From positions 1-7,155 of the forward strand of contig DATGMP010000050.1 in assembly GCA_035293565.1 (NCBI GenBank): 7,155 nucleotides of DNA. Reading direction: 5' to 3'. The translations under genes and the position numbers were made by a program. This DNA is from DATGMP01 sp035293565 (GTDB lineage: Bacteria > Pseudomonadota > Alphaproteobacteria > BOG-932 > Roseiterribacteraceae). Under the pieces are notes generated by a model, which was not told the DNA's origin, searched no databases, and saw nothing but the letters and a program-made list of their open reading frames with translations. Positions 1 through 5,238 of the stretch are shown here, one piece after another. Every line of letters begins with the position of its first letter. Position 1 is the first letter of the stretch.

Positions 1-122
1 TCGATGCCGTCGAGCGGGCCCTTGCGTTCCCGTGCGGGCGCAGCTTCGCCGGCGGGCTTGTCGAGAGGCCGATCCTCCCGGGCAGGTCCGTCGGGGCTGG
101 TGTCTTGAACGGGGGCGTTCAT
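1..122 (-). CDS. N-terminal fragment of an SOS-controlled gene of unknown identity
   Basis: An ATG at 122-120 on the minus strand opens a frame that runs without a stop for 40 codons and off the left edge. The visible protein begins MNAPVQDTSPDG and ends GPLDGI. It is rich in Pro, Ala, Asp, Glu, Arg and Lys, which suggests a disordered, charged N-terminal tail rather than a folded domain. No catalytic motif has been reached. The start is supported by a promoter and a LexA-type operator ending about 10 bases upstream. There is no clear Shine-Dalgarno sequence, so a very short leader or leaderless message is possible. Alphaproteobacterial SOS genes include recA, uvr genes and translesion polymerase genes. 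A tail like this could precede UvrC, but that is only a guess. The other frame across this stretch is also open but arginine-rich, like a shadow. Confidence 0.6.
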   Translation of the reverse strand, partial: MNAPVQDTSPDGPAREDRPLDKPAGEAAPARERKGPLDGI

Positions 123-128
123 GGCCGG

Positions 129-157
129 ACAAGAACATAAAAAGAACAAAAAGTCAA
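129..157 (-). promoter_or_regulatory. Putative core promoter of the left-edge gene
   Basis: On the minus strand a -35-like TTGACT lies at 157-152. A weak -10-like TCTTGT lies at 134-129, giving a 17-base spacer. The LexA box fills most of the spacer and touches the -10. Transcription would start close to the ATG at 122, which fits the lack of a ribosome binding site. The -35 match is good; the -10 assignment is inference. Confidence 0.4.
133..147 (-). promoter_or_regulatory. LexA (SOS) box, GTTC-N7-GTTC
   Basis: Read on the plus strand the element is GAAC (133-136), seven bases, GAAC (144-147). On the minus strand this is GTTC-N7-GTTC, the direct-repeat operator known for LexA of alphaproteobacteria. 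The spacer is entirely A/T, as is common for these sites. It sits 10 bases upstream of the minus-strand start codon at 122 and inside the likely core promoter, so LexA binding there would block RNA polymerase. It is too far from the LysR gene's own start (at 1110) to act on that gene. Confidence 0.75.
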
Positions 158-187
158 GAGTATCGCGCAAGCTTGATCTGAGCCATT

Positions 188-201
188 GCGCCTAAAGGCG
201 C
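188..201 (-). terminator. Short perfect hairpin after the LysR stop codon
   Basis: GCGCC (188-192), a four-base loop, and GGCGC (197-201) form a perfect 5-bp GC-rich stem directly after the minus-strand stop at 204-202. There is no T-tract on the minus strand beyond it, so it is a weak candidate for an intrinsic terminator and may only stabilise the 3' end of the message. Confidence 0.2.
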
Positions 202-1110
202 TCACAGCCCAAGCGGACGAATTTCGCGGATGAGATCTATGAGGAGACGCAGCGCGGTTGGAACGTGCCGACGGCTAGAGTAGTACGCGTGAAATCCGCC
301 GCCCATCGATGCCCAATCAGCGAGTACAAGCTGTAAGGCGCCGCTATTCAGATAAGGCCGTAGAATTGGCTCGGCTCCGTAGATGATGCCCACACCGCTG
401 AGACCGAAGCTGACCGCCGCATGGCTTTCGTCCACGGTGAGAGGGCCGGGCGTCGCAATCGCAACTGTTTCCTCGCCGCGCTCGAATTCCCACTGATACA
501 ATTGTTCGTTTCCAAGACGAATGCGAATGCAGCGATGTCCCCGCAAATCATGCGGGTTTGATGGCGCGCCAAAGGTCGCGAGGTAGGCGGGAGATGCTGC
601 CGCCACCCAGCGTATGTCGGATGAAAGCCGCTGTGCCACCATGTCCTCGGGGACCGTTCCGCCGTAACGAATACCGGCATCGAAGCCGCTGCCGATGACG
701 TCGATCAGGCGGTTGTCCACGCTGATGTCGACCTCGACGTCGGGGTAGCGTTCGACGAAGATCGGCATAACCGGGCCGAGCAAAAGCGAGGCGGCGTCCT
801 CAAGGGTGCTGATCCTCACCCGGCCGGCTGGCGCGTCCCTGAAGCGGTTCAGGTTCTCGGCCGCCTGGTTGATCACCTCGAGGGGCCCTTCAATCATCGC
901 GCGGAGCTCTTCGCCCGCAGCCGTGAGCGTAAGGCTCCTGGTCGTCCTGTTCAACAATCGCACCCCGCGACGCGCTTCAAGCGCCGTGATGGCGTGGCTC
1001 AGGGCGGAAGTCGTGACGCCCATCTCTAAAGCTGCGCGCTTAAAGCTGCGATGCTTGGCGATTGCTATGAAGTAGGCAAAGTCAGCGAGGTCGGCGCGGC
1101 TCACCTGCAT
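202..1110 (-). CDS. LysR-family transcriptional regulator
   Basis: The 302-residue protein has the usual LysR length and layout. Residues about 8-66 form the winged helix-turn-helix, seen in SFKRAALEMGVTTSALSHAI followed by LEARRGVRLLNRTTRSLTLTAAG. A linker helix runs to about residue 92. The effector-binding domain starts near GRVRIST (97-103) and runs to the end. The sequence style (LLNRTTRSLTLT, DAGIRYGG) fits the CrgA/DsdC-like branch common in proteobacteria. These proteins bind DNA as tetramers and switch target operons in response to a small molecule, often regulating a divergent neighbour. Here the divergent neighbour is the cupin/aldo-keto reductase operon, its likely target. The chosen ATG gives a short N-terminus before the conserved DL-x-x-F start of the HTH; no strong ribosome binding site was seen. 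The effector cannot be told from sequence. Confidence 0.93.
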   Translation of the reverse strand: MQVSRADLADFAYFIAIAKHRSFKRAALEMGVTTSALSHAITALEARRGVRLLNRTTRSLTLTAAGEELRAMIEGPLEVINQAAENLNRFRDAPAGRVRISTLEDAASLLLGPVMPIFVERYPDVEVDISVDNRLIDVIGSGFDAGIRYGGTVPEDMVAQRLSSDIRWVAAASPAYLATFGAPSNPHDLRGHRCIRIRLGNEQLYQWEFERGEETVAIATPGPLTVDESHAAVSFGLSGVGIIYGAEPILRPYLNSGALQLVLADWASMGGGFHAYYSSRRHVPTALRLLIDLIREIRPLGL

Positions 1111-1131
1111 GCCGTTACGCTATCAGATTGT

Positions 1132-1144
1132 TGAGCCTCGTTCA
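1132..1144. promoter_or_regulatory. Candidate LysR binding site (T-N11-A dyad)
   Basis: TGA (1132-1134), seven bases, TCA (1142-1144) form an interrupted palindrome that fits the general T-N11-A pattern of LysR-type operators. It lies 21 bases upstream of the regulator's start and about 140 bases upstream of the cupin start, in the divergent gap 1111-1283. The motif is short and could occur by chance. No convincing core promoter for either gene was picked out in this gap. Confidence 0.25.
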
Positions 1145-1283
1145 TCCGCTCGTTGCTTGCAATGCGCCTAATCCGGATGTGCGCGGCAAACTAGATCCCC
1201 TCCAAGCCATTCAACTACGAACGGCGATCGACGGGCGGGACGTGCGCGTCGCGCCGGACCAGCCGCACGAAGGAACGACAGCC

Positions 1284-1727
1284 ATGGAAATTACCCGCAA
1301 GGCCGATCTCGCGGTCGTCAACGGTCCCGAGGAGTTCTTCACCGGAAAGGCCACGATCACAGGCCAGTTTCAACGGTCCGCGCCGTCCCGGGTGACCGGA
1401 GCGATCGTGCACTTCGAGCCCGGAGCGCGAACGGCCTGGCACAGTCACCCGCTCGGCCAAACGCTCATCGTAACCGAGGGGGTCGGCTGGACCCAGGTTG
1501 AAGGCGGTCCCAAGCTCGAATTCTACGCCGGCGACGTGCTGTGGTGTCCAGCCGAGCACAAGCATTGGCACGGCGCCACCCCGCACGAGGGCATGACCCA
1601 CATCGCCGTCCAGGAGTCGCTGAACGGGAAGAACGTCACCTGGATGGAGAAGGTGACGGATGAAGAATACCTCGCGGCACCGGCTTTAGGGAGTCGCGAA
1701 GCCAGCGCCATGAAATCCGGCAAATGA
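1284..1727 (+). CDS. Cupin protein, (R)-hydroxynitrile lyase / TM1287-like
   Basis: A 147-residue single-domain cupin. Motif 1 is PGARTAWHSHPLGQTL (residues 47-61) and motif 2 is GDVLWCPAEHKHWHG (83-97). Probable metal ligands are H53, H55, Q59 and H94, with H96 beside them. From memory, this sequence and numbering closely follow the manganese cupin hydroxynitrile lyase of Granulicella tundricola (HxH, Q, KHWHG), which releases HCN from (R)-cyanohydrins. The conserved positions A40, V42 and Q110 also appear. Most relatives are of unknown physiological role and are often named carboxymuconolactone-decarboxylase-type cupins, so lyase activity is only suggested. The ATG at 1284 is preferred over an upstream frame opening at 1128 because AAGGA (1270-1274) lies nine bases before it and the family starts MEI. 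About 16 extra residues at the C-terminus look unstructured. The next gene follows within 12 bases, so they are probably co-transcribed. Confidence 0.88.
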   Translation: MEITRKADLAVVNGPEEFFTGKATITGQFQRSAPSRVTGAIVHFEPGARTAWHSHPLGQTLIVTEGVGWTQVEGGPKLEFYAGDVLWCPAEHKHWHGATPHEGMTHIAVQESLNGKNVTWMEKVTDEEYLAAPALGSREASAMKSGK

Positions 1728-1739
1728 ACGGTGAGAAAA

Positions 1740-2630
1740 ATGATCCTGCATGAGGCCTTCACTTTATCCAACGGCGTGAGAATTCCGAAACTCGGAATCG
1801 GAACATGGATGATCGAGGACGGCAAAGCCGCGCAAGTCGTCCGAGATGCCGCCGAAATCGGATATCGGCACTTTGATACGGCCGAGGCTTACCGCAACGA
1901 GCGCGGCGTCGGAGAAGGTCTGCTCACCTGCGGCGTCCCCCGCGACGCGCTTTTCGTAACGACCAAGCTGGAAGCTGCCGTTAAAGCCTACGCCGAGGCG
2001 AAGGCTGCAATCGACGGCTCGTTAAAGACGCTGGGCTTGGATTACATCGACATGATGCTCGTTCATAGCCCGCAACCGTGGTCCGAATTCCGTCGGGGCG
2101 AGCATTTCTTCGAGGGCAATCTCGAAGCGTGGCGGGCGCTTGAAGAAGCGCACAACGCAGGCAAGCTCCGCGCGATCGGGGTTTCCAACTTCGAGCGGGC
2201 GGACCTGGACAACATCCTCGACAACGGCACGGTCAAACCGGCGGTCAACCAGATCCTTGCACATGTCGGTAACACGCCGTTCGAGCTGATCGAGTACACG
2301 CGAAGCAAGGGCATTCTGATCGAGGCTTATTCTCCCGTGGCTCACGGCGAGATCCTGAGCAACCAGGCGCTTGCAAGCTTGGCCGGAAAATACGGCGTCA
2401 CGATCGCTCAGCTTTGCATCCGCTACTGCCTCCAGCTCGGGATGCTGCCGCTGCCGAAAACCGTCAATCCGAAGCACATGCGGAGCAACGCCGCGGTCGA
2501 CTTCGAGATCGCGGATGCGGACATGGAAGCGCTGAAGAGCGCCGAGCCCATCAAGGACTATGGCGAGGCGAGCACGTTCCCGGTCTACGGCGAAGGCAAC
2601 CGAGTCAAACACGTCAGGAAAACAGCATGA
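1740..2630 (+). CDS. Aldo/keto reductase (NADPH-dependent, 2,5-diketo-gluconate reductase type)
   Basis: A 296-residue cytoplasmic (beta/alpha)8 barrel reductase that should reduce aldehydes or ketones with NADPH. The catalytic tetrad is complete: D46 and Y51 (in FDTAEAY), K76 (in TTKL) and H109 (in LVHSP). Other family marks are FTLSNG at the N-terminus, GVSNF (147-151), the stacking Tyr in AYSP (197), and the cofactor-phosphate region LPKTVNP with R248 and N250. The length is normal for AKR3/AKR5-type enzymes. The substrate is not predictable. The ATG at 1740 is chosen because GGTGAG (1730-1735) precedes it and relatives begin MIL-HE; an in-frame GTG at 1731, three bases after the cupin stop, is the alternative. 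Its stop overlaps the ATG of a broken dehydrogenase as ATGA, a sign of translational coupling in a former three-gene operon. Confidence 0.94.
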   Translation: MILHEAFTLSNGVRIPKLGIGTWMIEDGKAAQVVRDAAEIGYRHFDTAEAYRNERGVGEGLLTCGVPRDALFVTTKLEAAVKAYAEAKAAIDGSLKTLGLDYIDMMLVHSPQPWSEFRRGEHFFEGNLEAWRALEEAHNAGKLRAIGVSNFERADLDNILDNGTVKPAVNQILAHVGNTPFELIEYTRSKGILIEAYSPVAHGEILSNQALASLAGKYGVTIAQLCIRYCLQLGMLPLPKTVNPKHMRSNAAVDFEIADADMEALKSAEPIKDYGEASTFPVYGEGNRVKHVRKTA

Positions 2631-2735
2631 ACCCGCGCTAGGATTTCAGCGGACAGGTCGCCTTGGTGACGGGGGCCGGTCGGGGCAGGGGCCTCGCAAA
2701 CGGCGGCGGCGTTTGCAGCTCGGCGGTTCGTTTCC
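2627..2735 (+). pseudogene. Remnant 5' end of a short-chain dehydrogenase/reductase
   Basis: An ATG at 2627 overlaps the reductase stop as ATGA and has AGGAAA at 2616-2621 upstream. It reads M-N-P-R, then TAG (2639-2641), then DFSGQVALVTGAGRGRGLA. That is the N-terminal strand and TGxxxGxG cofactor loop of the SDR family. Relatives usually have Tyr where the TAG stands (inference from family memory). An extra A in the AAA run at 2698-2700 breaks the frame: removing it restores TAAAFAARRF, the expected first helix. The loop also has Arg where Ile or Met is normal. After about 2735 no SDR likeness remains, against a usual length near 250 residues. The gene is therefore dead: nonsense codon, frameshift and truncation. 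It was probably the third enzyme of the cupin-reductase operon. Confidence 0.8.
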
Positions 2736-2767
2736 CCGACAACGTCTTCTAAACCCGCCCAGCCCCT

Positions 2768-3430
2768 TCAGCGCACCCGCGCCAAGCCCATGCCGTCGCC
2801 GACCGGGATCAGCGAATAATCGATCCTGGGATCCTCGCGCATCTTGGAATTGAGCGCCCGGATCGCCTTCGTCGTCACGCTGTCATTCTTCGGGTCGGCC
2901 ACGGCGCCGTCCCAGAGCACATTGTCGACCGCGATCAGGCCGCCTTTGCGGATCAGCACCAGGCATTGCTCGTAATAGCGGTCGTAATTTTCCTTGTCGG
3001 CATCGATGAAGGCGAAATCGAACCCGCCGGCCTGACCGTCAGCGATCAGCCGGTCCAAGGTCTGCGCCGCCGGACCGAGGCGGAGATCGATCCTGTCGGC
3101 GAGCCGGGCCTCCGCCCAGGCGCGCCGCGCCAGCCGGGTCCATTCCTCGCTGACGTCGCAGCAGATCAGCTTGCCGTCGGCCGGGAGCGCAGCTGCGACG
3201 GCCAGCGCGCTGTAGCCGGTGAAAGTGCCGATCTCGAGCGCCCGCCTGGCGCCGATCGATTGGACGAGGAAGGCCATGAATGACGCCTGATTGTGGCCGA
3301 TCTGCATGCCGGCCTGGGGCATCGCGCCCGTCTGCTCGCGCAAGCGCCGCTGAACATCGGTCTCGGGCCGATTGATGTCGTCCAGATATCTGGCCAGCCT
3401 CTCATCGACGGTGATCGTGCCGCGGGACAT
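2768..3430 (-). CDS. Class I SAM-dependent O-methyltransferase (caffeoyl-CoA OMT-like)
   Basis: A 220-residue O-methyltransferase of the Mg-dependent, caffeoyl-CoA/catechol type (Methyltransf_3). Motif I, the SAM loop, is EIGTFTGYSALAVA (66-79). D92 (CCDVSEEW) is the likely ribose contact. The metal-site residues are D143 (FIDADKENYD), D169 and N170 (AVDNVLWDG). The fold is complete through the C-terminal GDGMGLARV. It should methylate a hydroxyl group of a small molecule, but the substrate is unknown. The start at 3430 is supported by GGAG (minus strand, 3441-3438) seven bases upstream; the longer frame reaching back to 3703 would lie over the aidB gene and is arginine-rich, so it is rejected. 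It is divergent from aidB with 80 bases between starts. Its 3' end faces the end of the broken dehydrogenase. Confidence 0.92.
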   Translation of the reverse strand: MSRGTITVDERLARYLDDINRPETDVQRRLREQTGAMPQAGMQIGHNQASFMAFLVQSIGARRALEIGTFTGYSALAVAAALPADGKLICCDVSEEWTRLARRAWAEARLADRIDLRLGPAAQTLDRLIADGQAGGFDFAFIDADKENYDRYYEQCLVLIRKGGLIAVDNVLWDGAVADPKNDSVTTKAIRALNSKMREDPRIDYSLIPVGDGMGLARVR

Positions 3431-3446
3431 GGTCGTACTCCTATGC

Positions 3447-3481
3447 TGATCGTTCCGCCGATCATAACGTCGCTGATGATC
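3447..3481. promoter_or_regulatory. Two overlapping dyad symmetries between the methyltransferase and aidB
   Basis: In the 80-base divergent gap, TGATCG (3447-3452) and CGATCA (3459-3464) are perfect inverted arms separated by six bases. GATCAT (3460-3465) and ATGATC (3476-3481) are a second perfect pair separated by ten bases, sharing five bases with the first. Such tandem palindromes fit binding by a dimeric regulator that could control both genes. No known consensus was recognised, and no Ada-type or LexA-type box was seen here. The functional role is inference. Confidence 0.35.
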
Positions 3482-3510
3482 TTTCCGGAACGGAGTGACA
3501 TGCTGCCCCC

Positions 3511-5163
3511 ATGTCCGACGCATTCGACGCGATCTCGCAAGAGGTCCTGAACCAGCCGCCGCCGCTCGTCGACTACGATCTCTACACGAGCGATGCGGCG
3601 CTCGTCCGAGCGGTCGAGGCCGAGGGCGCGGGCTGGGCGGCGCCGGATCTCGCCGCCTTCGGCCAGACGCTCGGACGGGTCGAGACGATCGAGCTCGGCG
3701 CATTGGCCAACCGCAACCCGCCCATTCTCCACGCTTTCGACCGCTTCGGCTACAGACGCGATGAGGTCGAGTTCCACCCGGCCTGGCATGCGCTGATGAC
3801 GATCGCCGTGAGGCAAGGGCTGCATAGCGCGCCCTGGGCCGACCCGCGGCCGGGCGCCCATGTCGCCCGCGCCGCCGGCGTCTATCTGCTGTGCCAGATC
3901 GAGGCGGGAGTTCAGTGTCCCGTCACGATGACCTATGGATCGGTGCCGACCATCTCGCGCCAGCCCGAGATCGGGGCCGGGTGGCTGCCGCGGATCTTCT
4001 CTCGCCAGTATGATGCCCGTTTTCGTCCCGCAGCCGAGAAGAGCGGCGTGCTCATCGGCATGGGCATGACCGAAAAGCAGGGCGGCAGCGATCTTCGCAC
4101 GAACACGACGCGGGCCGAGCCGCTCGGCGAGTCCGGGCCCGGGAAGACCTATCGGCTGGTCGGGCATAAATGGTTCATGTCGGCGCCGATGTGCGACGCG
4201 TTCCTGGTTCTCGCTCAGACCAAGGCCGGACCGTCCTGCTTTTTCCTGCCGCGCTGGACTCCGGACGGGGCGCTCAATGCGGTCCGCATCCAACGGCTCA
4301 AGGACAAGCTCGGCAATCGGTCGAACGCCTCCTCGGAAGTCGAATTCCACAACGCTCACGCTTCGCTGGTCGGAGAGGAGGGGCGGGGCATACCGACCAT
4401 CATCGAGATGGCGAACTTCACGCGGCTCGATTGCGCTTTGGGTACCGCCGGGCTGATGCGGGCGGCGGTGGCGCAGGCGATCCATCATGCGACTCATCGC
4501 ACGGTGTTCCGGAAGCGGCTCATCGATCAACCGCTGATGACGAATGTGCTGGGCGACTTGGCCATCGAGGCCGAGGCGGCGCTGAGGCTCGCGCTTCGCC
4601 TGGCGCGTGCGTACGACCGATCGGACGACCCCGCCGAAGTCGCGTTTCGCAGACTGATGACTCCTGCGGCCAAATACTGGATCTGCAAGCGCGGACCGAT
4701 GCTCGCGGCCGAGGCGATGGAGGTGCTCGGCGGCAACGGCTATATCGAGGAGGCGCCGATGCCGCGGCTTTACCGCGAGATGCCCGTCAATTCGATCTGG
4801 GAGGGATCGGGGAACGTCATGTGCCTCGATGTCATTCGTGCCCTCGGCAGGAGCGCGGAATCGCTGGATGCCCTTCGGGCGGAGCTGAAGTTGGCGGCTG
4901 GCGTAGATCCCCGTTTCGACGCGTTCTGCGCCCGGCTCGATGATGATGCGTTGCGCCCCGTGCGCGAGGCCGGCGCGCGAATGCTGGTCGAGAGGCTGGC
5001 GCTTGCTGTACAAGGCTCGCTCCTCCTGCGCCATGCCGAGCCGGCCGTGGCGGATGCTTTTTGCGCCTCCAGGCTCGAAGGGGACCATGGCGGTGCCTTC
5101 GGGACATTGCCCACCGGGCTTGATCTCGACGGAATCGCGCGGGCGGCGGCGCCTCGGCTTTAG
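3511..5163 (+). CDS. aidB: AidB-type acyl-CoA dehydrogenase (alkylation-response flavoprotein)
   Basis: A 550-residue protein closely matching E. coli AidB (541 residues) from end to end. Shared stretches include LNQPPPL and LYTSDAALVRAVEAEGAGW near the N-terminus, ELGALANRNPP (61-71), GMGMTEKQGGSDL (183-195), LKDKLGNRSNAS (263-274), EAMEVLGGNGY (401-411) and LYREMPVNSIWEGSGN (420-435). AidB is an FAD-binding tetramer of the acyl-CoA dehydrogenase family. It has weak isovaleryl-CoA dehydrogenase activity, binds DNA through its C-terminal domain, and is induced with the Ada response to alkylation. The C-terminal hundred residues here (450-550) are more divergent than the core, as is usual. The ATG at 3511 gives the expected N-terminus. 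The only GGAG (3492-3495) is 15 bases away, so the ribosome binding site is poor. In-frame upstream extension is blocked by a stop at 3496. Confidence 0.95.
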   Translation: MSDAFDAISQEVLNQPPPLVDYDLYTSDAALVRAVEAEGAGWAAPDLAAFGQTLGRVETIELGALANRNPPILHAFDRFGYRRDEVEFHPAWHALMTIAVRQGLHSAPWADPRPGAHVARAAGVYLLCQIEAGVQCPVTMTYGSVPTISRQPEIGAGWLPRIFSRQYDARFRPAAEKSGVLIGMGMTEKQGGSDLRTNTTRAEPLGESGPGKTYRLVGHKWFMSAPMCDAFLVLAQTKAGPSCFFLPRWTPDGALNAVRIQRLKDKLGNRSNASSEVEFHNAHASLVGEEGRGIPTIIEMANFTRLDCALGTAGLMRAAVAQAIHHATHRTVFRKRLIDQPLMTNVLGDLAIEAEAALRLALRLARAYDRSDDPAEVAFRRLMTPAAKYWICKRGPMLAAEAMEVLGGNGYIEEAPMPRLYREMPVNSIWEGSGNVMCLDVIRALGRSAESLDALRAELKLAAGVDPRFDAFCARLDDDALRPVREAGARMLVERLALAVQGSLLLRHAEPAVADAFCASRLEGDHGGAFGTLPTGLDLDGIARAAAPRL

Positions 5164-5192
5164 GGAAGATTCAGGCAAGAGCCCTATATTAG

Positions 5193-5214
5193 TGTGATAT
5201 GGGTTCTATGTGAT
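5193..5214 (+). repeat. Direct repeat TGTGAT-N10-TGTGAT before the exported protein gene
   Basis: TGTGAT occurs at 5193-5198 and again at 5209-5214, with ten bases between, in the 75-base gap after aidB. A TATATT at 5185-5190 could serve as a -10, but no -35 was found at the right distance. The repeat could be a regulator site for the gene starting near 5239, or chance. Confidence 0.2.
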
Positions 5215-5238
5215 GTCCGTATGTCTTTGATTTAGCGA

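Noticed and set aside
1128..1283. A 52-codon N-terminal extension of the cupin
   Set aside because: The extension has no homology pattern, no ribosome site at 1128, and would cover the divergent control region. The ATG at 1284 has a good site and matches the family N-terminus.
2414..2853. Two plus-strand frames (2414-2641 and 2560-2853) over the end of the reductase and the gap after it
   Set aside because: They are alternative frames of the reductase and of the broken dehydrogenase, with arginine-rich composition and no motif.
133..3511. A joint DNA-damage island linking the SOS-box gene and aidB
   Set aside because: The two are 3.4 kb apart, on opposite strands, with unrelated genes between and no SOS box near aidB, so the sequence gives no support for common control.
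3431..3703. An N-terminal extension of the O-methyltransferase on the minus strand
   Set aside because: It is arginine-rich, overlaps the start of aidB and passes a well-placed GGAG/ATG at 3430 that gives the normal family length.
3166..5178. A 670-codon open frame on the minus strand opposite aidB
   Set aside because: It is antisense to a full-length, clearly recognisable aidB, is rich in Arg, Pro, Gly and His, and shows no known domain except that its last part reads the methyltransferase gene in a wrong frame. Long antisense frames are expected in such GC-rich coding DNA.
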